From contig CAMHNO010000014.1 in NCBI GenBank assembly GCA_946186575.1, positions 1 to 56,407 of the forward strand: a stretch of DNA of 56,407 nt, written 5' to 3'. Numbering within the stretch: position 1 is the stretch's first letter; each line of letters opens with the position of its first letter. Shown here piece after piece: positions 7,159 to 15,596 of the stretch. Made by a program: the position numbers and the translations under genes. The notes under the pieces were generated by a model. The model was not told where the DNA came from. It worked only from the letters and a program-made list of their open reading frames with translations, and ran no database searches. Source of the stretch: an uncultured Prevotellaceae bacterium. GTDB lineage: Bacteria; Bacteroidota; Bacteroidia; Bacteroidales; Muribaculaceae.

Positions 7159-10143
7159 TTATTTCACAATTGACTTATAGATAATTGACTGAATGTTATC
7201 ACGTGGCGACACACGCCGGTTGGCTTCATTGTCACGAGTTGGGCACACTCTATTGCTCAAGAAGATATAAATCAGGTCGTTCTTTGGGTCAACCCAGTAG
7301 CAGGTGCCAGTGAAACCTGTGTGACCTATCACCTGCGATGGAGCGGCTGCACAGGTGTTAGACATCTTGGGATTTTTCACATTAGGTTTGTCAAAACCCA
7401 GACCGCGATGCGAATTAGGGCTCTTGTCGGTCAGGAAGGTGGTGACGGTCGATTTTTTATAATAGTTTTGGCCTCCATAACTACCGCCATTGAGCCACAT
7501 CTGGAACACCTTGGCAAGATCGCCGGCATTGCTAAAGAGGCCGGCATTGCCCTGCACGCCACCAGAGAAGGCGGCAAGCTCGTCGTGAACATATCCATGC
7601 ACGTGCTGGCGACGCATGTAGGTGTCAACCTCGGTGTAGGCAATCTCGTTGGGCGAGAAACGGTTGAGTGGCCTGTAGGTCACATGATAGGCGCCTATTG
7701 GGGCAAAAACATTTTGGTCAACGTACTCATCAAGCGGCTTCTTTGTGATAATCTGCAGTGCATTGGCAAGCAAGCAGAAGTTCAAGCAGCTATACAGGTA
7801 TTTCTTGTTTGGGCGCAATTTCGAGTGATAGATGCGATTCATGACAGAATCGTAGGTCACCTTACCGCCATAGATTCCGTCGGCTATGGCAATGTTGAAG
7901 TCGGCGGTCCTGCTACTTGAGATGATGTCGGTGCGCAGTTTGGCGTCTTTGTTGCCATAGGCTCCATTCATTATCTTTATGGGGTTGCTACTGGTGGGAC
8001 CGCCAGCAATGAGCTTGCCGCTATAGGTCGTAGGGTCAAACATCATGTTCCACATGTTGAGTGAAGCCTGCATTCCAGTCTCGTGATATAGCAACTGCCT
8101 GAATGTGAGGCCGCTCTTGTCGGTACCACGCAGACCAGGTACATATTTGCTGGCTGGTTCGTCAAGCTTGATGAGACCATCGTCAACAAGCTTCATCACC
8201 CCACTGATTGTTCCTGATGCCTTCGACACCGATGCCAAGTCGAACAGCGTGTTCTGGGTCACTGCCACACCTGAGTTGAAATTAATCTCTCCATATGACC
8301 GCTCACACACTATCTTGCCGTGGCGAGCCACCAGCACCTGACAGCCGGGGAATGCCTTCTGCTCGATGCCATAGTTGCACACCGAGTCGATCTTGTTGAG
8401 CATGCTGGGTTTTAGTCCCACTTCCACTGGCAAGGTGTAGCCCAAGCGTGTAGATTCATATTTCAGTCCGCTGCCAGCATGAACCACAGCCTTGTTGTCG
8501 CGCGACTTCACTGTTACAGGTATGAGACCGCTCACACTTGTGCCGCCAAAGATGGCCTGAGCCGCATAGTCTTGCCACACATCGTTATTGTCATAGCACA
8601 ACACCACGGCATCCACTTTGGAACAGGTGATGAGGTCGGCATAGTTCTGTAGCTTCTCAGGCTCATCAAGCACTACGGCTATTGTGTGATTAAACTTGCC
8701 TGCTATCGCGATAGCTTGGTCAACATAGTTACTGCCTGAGATTGCCACTATCACGCGATTGTTGTCGTGCAGGGCTCGCAAGGCTCCAATTGAATTGTAG
8801 GCAACGGTGGGCATGTAGCTTGAGCATCGCTTTTGAAACATGTTACCAGTGTCGCCCAAGCCCAGGGTGAGCACAGGCATCTTGTCCTTGACGTTGACAA
8901 TAGGGAGAATGTTACCCTCATTGGAGACAACGGTTACTGCGGCTGCAATTAGACGGCGATTAAGGGCTTCGGCCTCTTGGGTGTTGATAGCCTGCGCAAT
9001 AGTCTTCACATTGATGGGAGTCTTGCCCGTGTTCACTATGCCCATGGCATACTTGTAGCGAAGCATCTTCTTGCAGCGTTTCTCTATATCGGCCCATGAA
9101 ATCTTGCCACCGCCGATGGCGGCCTTCACCGAGTCGATGCACGCTTGTGCATTACGAGGCATTAACAGCACATCGTTGCCTGCAATGATGGCGTTGACGC
9201 TGGGGTCGCCTTCAATAGCTTGGGCACCCTTCATGTCGAGGGCATCGGTGAAAACAAGGCCCTCAAAGCCCATGTCGGAGCGTAGCAAACCGTCAACACA
9301 CTGTTTGGACAACGAGCATGGTGTCACACCGTCGTCAAAGAACGACACATCGATGTGAGCCGTGAGCATGCCGCCAAGACCTGCTTTAATATATTGTTCA
9401 AAAGGTAACAGATCATAGAGTTGCATCTCCTGCAACGATTTGTCGATGAGTGGCAACTCCTTGTGAGAGTCGGCTGTGGTTGAGCCATGACCAGGGAAGT
9501 GCTTGGCTGTTGACAGCACACCTCCATCTTCAAGCCCCTTGGCAAAGGCAACACCATTGCGGGCAACCACATCGGCACTGTAGCCAAAGGAGCGGCTTCC
9601 AAGCACAGTGCCCTCGCGGTCTATTACATCGAGCACTGGGGCAAAATTTACATGCACACCCAGCAACTTGCATTCACGAGCGAGTTCTCGTCCATACTCA
9701 TACATCAACTTCTCGTCGCCCACACCTCCCAACAGCAAGTTGCGAGGGAATGGAGGAGCATCTTCCAGACGCATCGTCAATCCCCATTCGGCATCAAGCG
9801 CTATCATCAGGGGGATGTCGCTCACCGACTGGGCATAGTTGGTAACCTCGGCCTGAGTGGCTATATCGCTCGAATCGTAGATGAGACCACCCACCTTGAG
9901 CTGTTTCACATAGAGGTCGACAACCGATTTCGCACTTTCTTTGGATGGATTCACCGACAAGATCATGATTTGAGCAATTCGCTCATCGGGAGTCAATTTT
10001 GAATAAGTGTCATTCACCCAACGCTCCATTGCTCCAGCATTGACGCGGTTGAGAATCGATGGCCTGACAGCTAATGCTTGTTGCACTCCAAGCAAGAGTG
10101 CAACAAGCATTAGAATGTAACGACGTGAATGCAATAATGTCAT
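7159..10143 (-). CDS. GH3 beta-N-acetylhexosaminidase fused to a beta-lactamase-type serine hydrolase
   Basis: 994 residues with a signal peptide ending in QQALA. Residues ~40-375 are a NagZ-type glycoside hydrolase 3 domain: KHFPGHGSTTADSH at 214-227 holds the catalytic His/Asp pair region and FTDALDM the likely nucleophile Asp300. Residues ~395-560 resemble the GH3 C-terminal domain. Residues ~580-990 are a class-C beta-lactamase/esterase domain with the SxxK tetrad S638-V-S-K641, YSCLN near 784-788, and a C-terminal HTGFTGT. I infer a periplasmic muropeptide-processing enzyme. This three-part architecture is seen in other Bacteroidetes. It lies between the 5'-nucleotidase (33-base gap) and TlpA genes, in one operon. 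Confidence 0.92.
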   Translation of the reverse strand: MTLLHSRRYILMLVALLLGVQQALAVRPSILNRVNAGAMERWVNDTYSKLTPDERIAQIMILSVNPSKESAKSVVDLYVKQLKVGGLIYDSSDIATQAEVTNYAQSVSDIPLMIALDAEWGLTMRLEDAPPFPRNLLLGGVGDEKLMYEYGRELARECKLLGVHVNFAPVLDVIDREGTVLGSRSFGYSADVVARNGVAFAKGLEDGGVLSTAKHFPGHGSTTADSHKELPLIDKSLQEMQLYDLLPFEQYIKAGLGGMLTAHIDVSFFDDGVTPCSLSKQCVDGLLRSDMGFEGLVFTDALDMKGAQAIEGDPSVNAIIAGNDVLLMPRNAQACIDSVKAAIGGGKISWADIEKRCKKMLRYKYAMGIVNTGKTPINVKTIAQAINTQEAEALNRRLIAAAVTVVSNEGNILPIVNVKDKMPVLTLGLGDTGNMFQKRCSSYMPTVAYNSIGALRALHDNNRVIVAISGSNYVDQAIAIAGKFNHTIAVVLDEPEKLQNYADLITCSKVDAVVLCYDNNDVWQDYAAQAIFGGTSVSGLIPVTVKSRDNKAVVHAGSGLKYESTRLGYTLPVEVGLKPSMLNKIDSVCNYGIEQKAFPGCQVLVARHGKIVCERSYGEINFNSGVAVTQNTLFDLASVSKASGTISGVMKLVDDGLIKLDEPASKYVPGLRGTDKSGLTFRQLLYHETGMQASLNMWNMMFDPTTYSGKLIAGGPTSSNPIKIMNGAYGNKDAKLRTDIISSSRTADFNIAIADGIYGGKVTYDSVMNRIYHSKLRPNKKYLYSCLNFCLLANALQIITKKPLDEYVDQNVFAPIGAYHVTYRPLNRFSPNEIAYTEVDTYMRRQHVHGYVHDELAAFSGGVQGNAGLFSNAGDLAKVFQMWLNGGSYGGQNYYKKSTVTTFLTDKSPNSHRGLGFDKPNVKNPKMSNTCAAAPSQVIGHTGFTGTCYWVDPKNDLIYIFLSNRVCPTRDNEANRRVSPRDNIQSIIYKSIVK

Positions 10144-10176
10144 TTCAAATAATTAATTGTGTGAATGTGTTTTCTT

Positions 10177-11700
10177 TTATTTTTTCTGTTTCATTCTCAC
10201 CTCATCACTGGCGTCAACGACGCGACCCTGACGGGTGAGCGACTTGATATAAGCTATCATGTGCTGGCCATAGGGAACCGTGTCGACAAACACCTTTGGC
10301 CCTACACCCAGAGCATCCATGTGATCACCACCGGTGGCAAGGTAGTCGATTGTACCTATCGTATAGGTCTTGTTTGGATCTATTTTCTTGCCATTGAGCT
10401 TGGCCGAGGTGATTGTTGGGTTTTCAAGTGGACCAACAAACTCAACCTTGAAGCCCTTGCTCAGGGCATCGCCGCCACGAGTTGCCATCACGCGCAATGC
10501 TTCAAGCAGGTCGCTACCCTTAACCTCAACAACAAGGAAACGATTGTCGAAGGGGAACATCGACAGCATCACTCCCTCGGTAACGTTGCCCTTGGGCATG
10601 TCTTGCCTAATGCCGCCCTTGTTCATAATCACGCCGTCAAGTTTTTTGCCACTGATGCCAGGCAGCATCTCCATCACTGCATCGCACAGCCAGTTTTGAG
10701 AAGCATTATCACCACCCTCCATAGCTCTTGCCGAGGTGCCAAGAACGTTGTTCATAACGCTGTCGACCTTGAATTTGTAAGGCGCAAGCCATTTTTCCAT
10801 AGCTGGATAATGAGCCTGAGCGTCAAGCGATGAATTGAGCTCCACCAGAGAGTAAGTAACCGAGAAGTCGTCAAGGTCAATGTCATAAGTGCCAATGTAC
10901 TTGCCTTTCTTCCCGTTTTGCCCAATCGTTACGATCTTGCCATCGGCATTTCTCACCTGGGTGCGGGGGTCGCCTGGTTCAAGAAGAGTGTGAGTGTGCC
11001 CACCCACTATCATGTCGATGTAGTGAGAACGAGCGGCTATGATTGAATCGCCCACCTGGCCCACCGTCTCGGGATAATACCCAATGTGTGAAACCATGAT
11101 GGTAAAGTCCACGTTTTGCACCTCTTTCAAGTATTTGGCTGTGGCCTCAGCCACTTTGCCGTTATCAAGATACAGCAAGCCTTTATACTTCTCGTCACTG
11201 ATGAGCCCCTTAGGATCAACATTGATGCCAAAGAAGCCTATTCGCTTGCCGCCAACAGTGCGAATGCAATAGGGCTGAAACACGTTGGCAAGCGATGTGT
11301 TGCTGAAGTCATAGTTGGCCGACATCTTCACCGCCTTGACGTTCTTGTAGTGTGCGGCGAGATCATCGATGCCGTTGTCAAACTCATGGTTGCCCAGCAC
11401 TATCATGTCATAGCCCAGACTGTCAATGAGGGCATACTCCACATCGCCCCTAAACATCGAGAAGTAGAGAGTGCCTTGAACGGCGTCACCAGCATGCACA
11501 GCAATCACGTTCTTGTGGTTGCGACGTATCTGGTCCATAGCAGCACGACGACGAAACAGACCTCCCAGCCCATCGTTGTCGGGGTCAATCTGGCTATGCG
11601 TGTCGTTAGCGCCTATCACAATCAAGTGCTCGGCGTGCACAATAGGAAAAGCAAAAATTGCAATTAATCCTGTCAACAGAATTTTAGATAGTTTACTCAT
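10177..11700 (-). CDS. Secreted 5'-nucleotidase / metallophosphatase
   Basis: 507 residues, signal peptide ending around VHA (23). The N-terminal calcineurin-like metallophosphatase domain has ANDTHSQ (~31), GDAVQGT (~71), GNHEFDNG (~103) and GGHTHT, the dimetal ligands of the UshA/5'-nucleotidase family. The C-terminal half (~300-507) is the 5'-nucleotidase substrate-binding domain, with GGIRQDMPKG and FPFDNRF. It removes phosphate from extracytoplasmic nucleotides to allow uptake of nucleosides. It is first in the minus-strand set with the GH3 fusion and the TlpA protein. Upstream, TATCTTCG at 11745-11738 may be its -7 box, though the -33 is poor. Confidence 0.93.
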   Translation of the reverse strand: MSKLSKILLTGLIAIFAFPIVHAEHLIVIGANDTHSQIDPDNDGLGGLFRRRAAMDQIRRNHKNVIAVHAGDAVQGTLYFSMFRGDVEYALIDSLGYDMIVLGNHEFDNGIDDLAAHYKNVKAVKMSANYDFSNTSLANVFQPYCIRTVGGKRIGFFGINVDPKGLISDEKYKGLLYLDNGKVAEATAKYLKEVQNVDFTIMVSHIGYYPETVGQVGDSIIAARSHYIDMIVGGHTHTLLEPGDPRTQVRNADGKIVTIGQNGKKGKYIGTYDIDLDDFSVTYSLVELNSSLDAQAHYPAMEKWLAPYKFKVDSVMNNVLGTSARAMEGGDNASQNWLCDAVMEMLPGISGKKLDGVIMNKGGIRQDMPKGNVTEGVMLSMFPFDNRFLVVEVKGSDLLEALRVMATRGGDALSKGFKVEFVGPLENPTITSAKLNGKKIDPNKTYTIGTIDYLATGGDHMDALGVGPKVFVDTVPYGQHMIAYIKSLTRQGRVVDASDEVRMKQKK

Positions 11701-11830
11701 AGATTTTAAATGTTTTAATTAATAAATAATTTCTCAACGAAGATACACATTTTTTTTTGATTACACATTATATAAAATTTTTTTTGCATTTTTTATAATA
11801 ATAGTGCTGATGGTTGAGTACAGAGTGGAG

Positions 11831-11870
11831 AGGGTCGGACTCAGTCGGACACTGTCAGACCAAGTCAGAC
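11831..11870. repeat. Four helically phased GTCnGAC units
   Basis: Four consecutive 10-base units of the form nnnGTCnGAC (GTCGGAC twice, then GTCAGAC twice), each near-palindromic and spaced by exactly one DNA turn. They lie 131-170 bases upstream of the 5'-nucleotidase start and 38 bases past the stop of the kinase gene. No coding frame covers them. A protein-binding array is possible. Confidence 0.7.
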
Positions 11871-11907
11871 TTTTTGACAAACATACAATTATGCTAAAAA
11901 GGATGAA

Positions 11908-13824
11908 CTATAGGGCCAAGCGCATACCTAGGTAGTTGTTGCTGGGGCCGATCCCGGAGCGAAATGCTACACGACAGAACCTGGCGCTGGCGTCCCAGCT
12001 GCCACCGCGCATAATGCGGACAACAGCCGATGCAGGACCCGTAGGGTCTACCTGGGCATCCTCAGTATAATTGCCAAACCAGTCCTGGCAGCTCTCAGAC
12101 ACATTGCCGCTCATGTCATATATTCCCAACTCGTTGGGCTGCTTGGTGGCAACGTCGTGAGTTCCTGTTCCTCCAGCTCCAAAGCCACCAAACCACGCCA
12201 CATCGTCAATACTGTTGCTGCCGCTGTACTTGTAGCCCCGGCTCTTGCTGCCACCACGGGCGGCGTACTCCCACTCAGCCTCGGTGGGAAGGCGGAACTG
12301 CCTGCCAGTAAGTTGATTCAATTTCCTAATAAACTCCTGGCAGTCGTCCCATGAAGCATTATCCACAGGATGCTTGGGGCCCGTATAACGGCTCGTGCTA
12401 TTCCCCATCACTGCCTCCCACAGCTCCTGAGTCACCTCGGTCTGACCTATCATGAACGACGACAGCGTCACTTGATGAGCAGGTTTCTCCCAATCTAAGG
12501 CTTCACTGCCCTGCTCAGCAGTGGCACCCATGGTGAAGGTGCCGCCCTCGACTGGAACCATAGTGAATTTTACACCATTAACTTCAAAAGATTGGCTACC
12601 AGGGATATCTACAAGTTTTGAATCAGTTGATTTTTCTTCGCTGCCTGTTGACGATAAACTAATGGCCAGCAAAATAACTCCCACTATAACAATAAGCCCC
12701 ACTATGCATGCAGGTATTACCCACTTGAATCTTGGTTTTTTCTCGGCTTTAACAGGAGAACTCCCGTTTTGAGACTCTTTAGAGAGAGAAACCGTCTTTT
12801 CTTCAGCAACCGATGGCTCTTTAATTGACTTGGTTGCAACTACTTGCGAAGCAACAGCACGACCTTTTTTAACTGAATTATCTATATTGACAGTCTTCTC
12901 ATCAGGCGACACCTCAGGCTCGGCAACAAATTCAGGAGCTCGTCCACTCTCAAGACCAGCGGCAAGTGCTCGCAGTTGCGCGATGCTCTGCGGGCGTCGC
13001 TCGCTGGCACCTTGCGTCATGCTCACTATAAGCTGTTTCATCGCATCACTCACGGGACGGCTATAGGTGAAAGCATCCTCACCATTGACGCGTATCTCAC
13101 GCTTGCTGGGAATGGCTGCGCCACTAAGCAGTCGATAGAGAGTGATACCCAGTGAATAGATATCGGTCCACGGACCTATCTCGTCATACTCCTGATTGGT
13201 AAGTTCAGGCGGTGCATACTCGGGAGTGAAAGCAAAGCCTGTGATTGTTGTCGCCTCGGCCTGATTGGCATGCTTGCTGGCTCCGAAGTCGATGAGTTTT
13301 GCTACGCCGTCGGGAGTGAGCATGATATTGTGGGGCTTTATATCCAGGTGCAAGAGTCCCGCGCCGTGCACCACGTCGAGGGCATCAAGCATCTGGGAGA
13401 AGACCGAGCGCACGAGCGATTCGGGCAATGCCCCCTCGCGCTTTAGGCGACTGTTTAATGACTCTCCATCAATATAATCCATGGAGTAGTAGACGGTGCC
13501 ATATTCCTCAAATAACGCAAAGACCCTCACTACATTGTTGTGCTGAATCTTAAAAATACGCTGAGCTTCTTTTTTAAATTTCTCGCGCAAGCTGTAAAAC
13601 ATATCGAGATTGTCGGCATTGCTAACACCCACTGTACGGCTATCGCTCTCGCGATAATTTATCATCTTAATATAAAACTCCTTGATGGCGACCTTCGCTT
13701 TGAGGTTCACATCGGTGGCGAGATAGGTGTTGCCAAAACCTCCCGACGCCAAATGCGACTCTATGCGGTATTGACCTCCATGGAGCAACGTGCCTGCAGG
13801 CAGGAAAATATTTACTTCGCTCAT
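11908..13824 (-). CDS. Transmembrane Ser/Thr kinase fused to an FGE/SUMF1-like domain
   Basis: 638 residues. The Hanks-type kinase (~17-285) has the glycine loop ASGGFGNTY, VAIK with Lys48, catalytic loop HLDIKPHN (159-166) with Leu for the usual Arg, and DFG at 179-181. After a polar linker a membrane helix (~368-391) leads to an outward-facing C-terminal FGE-sulfatase domain (~411-638; GGTFTMGAT, RLPTEAEWEYAARGG, MRGGSW). Of the two catalytic cysteines of true FGE only the second position is Cys (C617); the first is Ala. I infer a receptor-like kinase whose FGE fold senses or binds something, and not a formylglycine enzyme. It has its own promoter. Compare the unfused pair at 27216-30927. 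Confidence 0.93.
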   Translation of the reverse strand: MSEVNIFLPAGTLLHGGQYRIESHLASGGFGNTYLATDVNLKAKVAIKEFYIKMINYRESDSRTVGVSNADNLDMFYSLREKFKKEAQRIFKIQHNNVVRVFALFEEYGTVYYSMDYIDGESLNSRLKREGALPESLVRSVFSQMLDALDVVHGAGLLHLDIKPHNIMLTPDGVAKLIDFGASKHANQAEATTITGFAFTPEYAPPELTNQEYDEIGPWTDIYSLGITLYRLLSGAAIPSKREIRVNGEDAFTYSRPVSDAMKQLIVSMTQGASERRPQSIAQLRALAAGLESGRAPEFVAEPEVSPDEKTVNIDNSVKKGRAVASQVVATKSIKEPSVAEEKTVSLSKESQNGSSPVKAEKKPRFKWVIPACIVGLIVIVGVILLAISLSSTGSEEKSTDSKLVDIPGSQSFEVNGVKFTMVPVEGGTFTMGATAEQGSEALDWEKPAHQVTLSSFMIGQTEVTQELWEAVMGNSTSRYTGPKHPVDNASWDDCQEFIRKLNQLTGRQFRLPTEAEWEYAARGGSKSRGYKYSGSNSIDDVAWFGGFGAGGTGTHDVATKQPNELGIYDMSGNVSESCQDWFGNYTEDAQVDPTGPASAVVRIMRGGSWDASARFCRVAFRSGIGPSNNYLGMRLAL

Positions 13825-13856
13825 TAGTTGTCTATATTAGTTTTAAAAAACAGCTA

Positions 13857-13887
13857 CAAATTTACATTTATTTCTTAAAATCACAAA
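13857..13887 (-). promoter_or_regulatory. Bacteroidetes-type promoter of the kinase-FGE gene
   Basis: Minus strand: TTTG at 13887-13884, 19-base spacer, TAAATTTG at 13864-13857; leader about 30 bases. Confidence 0.8.
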
Positions 13888-13952
13888 ACATAAAGTAACA
13901 TTTAATTTATTATTTATCTAAACCTACAAATTTGAAAATTCTCTCCCGCCAA

Positions 13953-13983
13953 TTGTCTTGTTGACTTATTTGTCGTACCTTTG
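13953..13983 (+). promoter_or_regulatory. Bacteroidetes-type promoter abutting the rsmF start codon
   Basis: TTG at 13953-13955, 20-base spacer, TACCTTTG at 13976-13983. Transcription would begin within a few bases of the ATG at 13988, so the message may be leaderless. It also shows that the in-frame TTG at 13958 cannot be the start. Confidence 0.75.
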
Positions 13984-13987
13984 CACT

Positions 13988-15364
13988 ATGAATTTAAACA
14001 TCGATTTCAAGAAGCAGATTGACAAAATCCTCCCTGCCGACGAGGCAACGCGCTTGATGCAAACCATTGAGGCTGGCGAGCCGGTCGTTTCCCTTAGGTT
14101 TAACGACGCTAAAGGCTTTGCTGTGCCTTCCGGGCTCGAGCAGGTGCCATGGTGCGACATGGGAGCTTACCTGAACGAGAGGCCGCAGTTCACTTTCGAC
14201 CCACACTTCCATGCAGGCAGCTACTATGTGCAAGATGCCTCATCTATGTTTATCTATCACGTTATCAAGACGCTTGTCAAGCAACCTGTGGCCTACCTCG
14301 ACCTTTGCGCAGCGCCTGGCGGCAAGACCACTGCTGCCATTCAAGCACTGCCACAAGGCAGCATGGTAGTTGCCAACGAGATAGTGCCACAACGTGCTCA
14401 AATTCTGAGAGAAAATGTAATAAAGTGGGGAGCAAGCAACTGCATGGTCACCTGCGACTCACCCAGGGCTTTCGGGGCTCTGGAAAGTGAGTTTGACGTT
14501 ATTGCCGCCGATGTGCCTTGCAGCGGAGAAGGTATGTTCCGCAAGGACGACGAGGCTGTGTCGCAGTGGTCTTCTGCCCTGGTGCAGCAATGCGCCGCTC
14601 GCCAGCGAGAGATAATCTCGGCCATCTGGCCCGCCCTAAAGCCTGGTGGCCTGCTCATCTACAGCACTTGCACCTACAACACTCTTGAGAATGAGGAAAT
14701 GGTCAACTTCATCACGCAACAGTTTAGTGCAACCACCGTCGAAGTCACTACCAATCCATCATGGGGCATACTCCCCGCCATTGGCTTGTCAATGCCATGT
14801 TATCGCTTTATGCCACACTCCACTCGTGGCGAAGGACTCTTCATGTGCGTCATGCGCAAGCCTCAAGGCCCTCAAGCCAGCCACAGGCCAACAAAACAAA
14901 AAAGCAAAAAAAGTTTCAATGCCAAGCTTGTCCCGGACATCAAGCAGTGGATTGATGGAGAATATTCTTTCATGGAGTCAAACGGCACAATCCAGGCCAC
15001 ACCGTTAGACGTTAAATTTAAACTTGAATGTATTTATGACAACATCCACATAATTAAAGACTTAGGAACATCAATTGCCACGATTAAAGGACGCAAAACC
15101 ATACCTTCGCATGAGTTGGCACTGTCGGCACATCTTGCCCATGGCGCATTTCCACAGGTTGAAGTAGACTACCCCACAGCCATCAATTTCTTGCGCGGCG
15201 AAGCCATCACCATCGACGCACCACGAGGCCATGTGCTCATTACCTACGAAAACTCAGTTCTGGGCTTTGTCAACAACCTTGGCAACAGGGCCAACAATCT
15301 ATACCCCAAATCATGGCGAATAATGAGTAGCCATCGGCCAGAGGAAGCCCCCTCGATATTGTAG
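13988..15364 (+). CDS. rsmF: 16S rRNA (cytosine-C5) methyltransferase, RsmF/NOL1 family
   Basis: 458 residues from the ATG at 13988; a longer frame opens at a TTG at 13958 but that lies inside the promoter. The RNA m5C methyltransferase core has DLCAAPGGKT (105-114, SAM binding), DVPCSGEGMFRKD (175-187, Cys178 of the PC motif) and YSTCTYNTLENEE (225-237, Cys228 of the TC motif, the nucleophile). The C-terminal third (~310-458) fits the RsmF-type PUA-like extension, including NLYPKSWRI near the end. It methylates a cytosine of 16S rRNA in the small subunit; exact position is not shown by sequence. No gene shares its promoter. Confidence 0.93.
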   Translation: MNLNIDFKKQIDKILPADEATRLMQTIEAGEPVVSLRFNDAKGFAVPSGLEQVPWCDMGAYLNERPQFTFDPHFHAGSYYVQDASSMFIYHVIKTLVKQPVAYLDLCAAPGGKTTAAIQALPQGSMVVANEIVPQRAQILRENVIKWGASNCMVTCDSPRAFGALESEFDVIAADVPCSGEGMFRKDDEAVSQWSSALVQQCAARQREIISAIWPALKPGGLLIYSTCTYNTLENEEMVNFITQQFSATTVEVTTNPSWGILPAIGLSMPCYRFMPHSTRGEGLFMCVMRKPQGPQASHRPTKQKSKKSFNAKLVPDIKQWIDGEYSFMESNGTIQATPLDVKFKLECIYDNIHIIKDLGTSIATIKGRKTIPSHELALSAHLAHGAFPQVEVDYPTAINFLRGEAITIDAPRGHVLITYENSVLGFVNNLGNRANNLYPKSWRIMSSHRPEEAPSIL

Positions 15365-15511
15365 ACAAAACCTGTTGTGATCAAGCACATTTTAGTATTC
15401 CTTTATTTTTTCGACCCATCAGCTCTGCTTCTCTCTCCAATAAATGTCCAAAAAATAAGAAAAAAAGGTTGTTTATAGGCCAAGATGTGCCTGTATTCAA
15501 TCTTTTTTTTA

Positions 15512-15519
15512 TAAATTTG
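15512..15519 (+). promoter_or_regulatory. Possible -7 box upstream of tamB
   Basis: TAAATTTG matches TAnnTTTG, but the upstream TTG element at the right distance is poor (TGTG with 22-base spacing). It would give a leader of about 75 bases. Confidence 0.4.
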
Positions 15520-15596
15520 TAGATTATTTTTAAACAATATCGTCTTTTCTCATTCTAAAGATTGACTTAAGTAGCAGTTTATCAACGATTAAGATA

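Noticed and set aside
11908-13824. Calling the FGE domains formylglycine-generating enzymes (sulfatase maturation)
   Set aside because: The first catalytic cysteine is absent and no sulfatase gene is in the window.
13958-13987. TTG start that would lengthen rsmF by 10 residues
   Set aside because: It overlaps the -33/-7 promoter of the gene, so it would not be transcribed as coding sequence.
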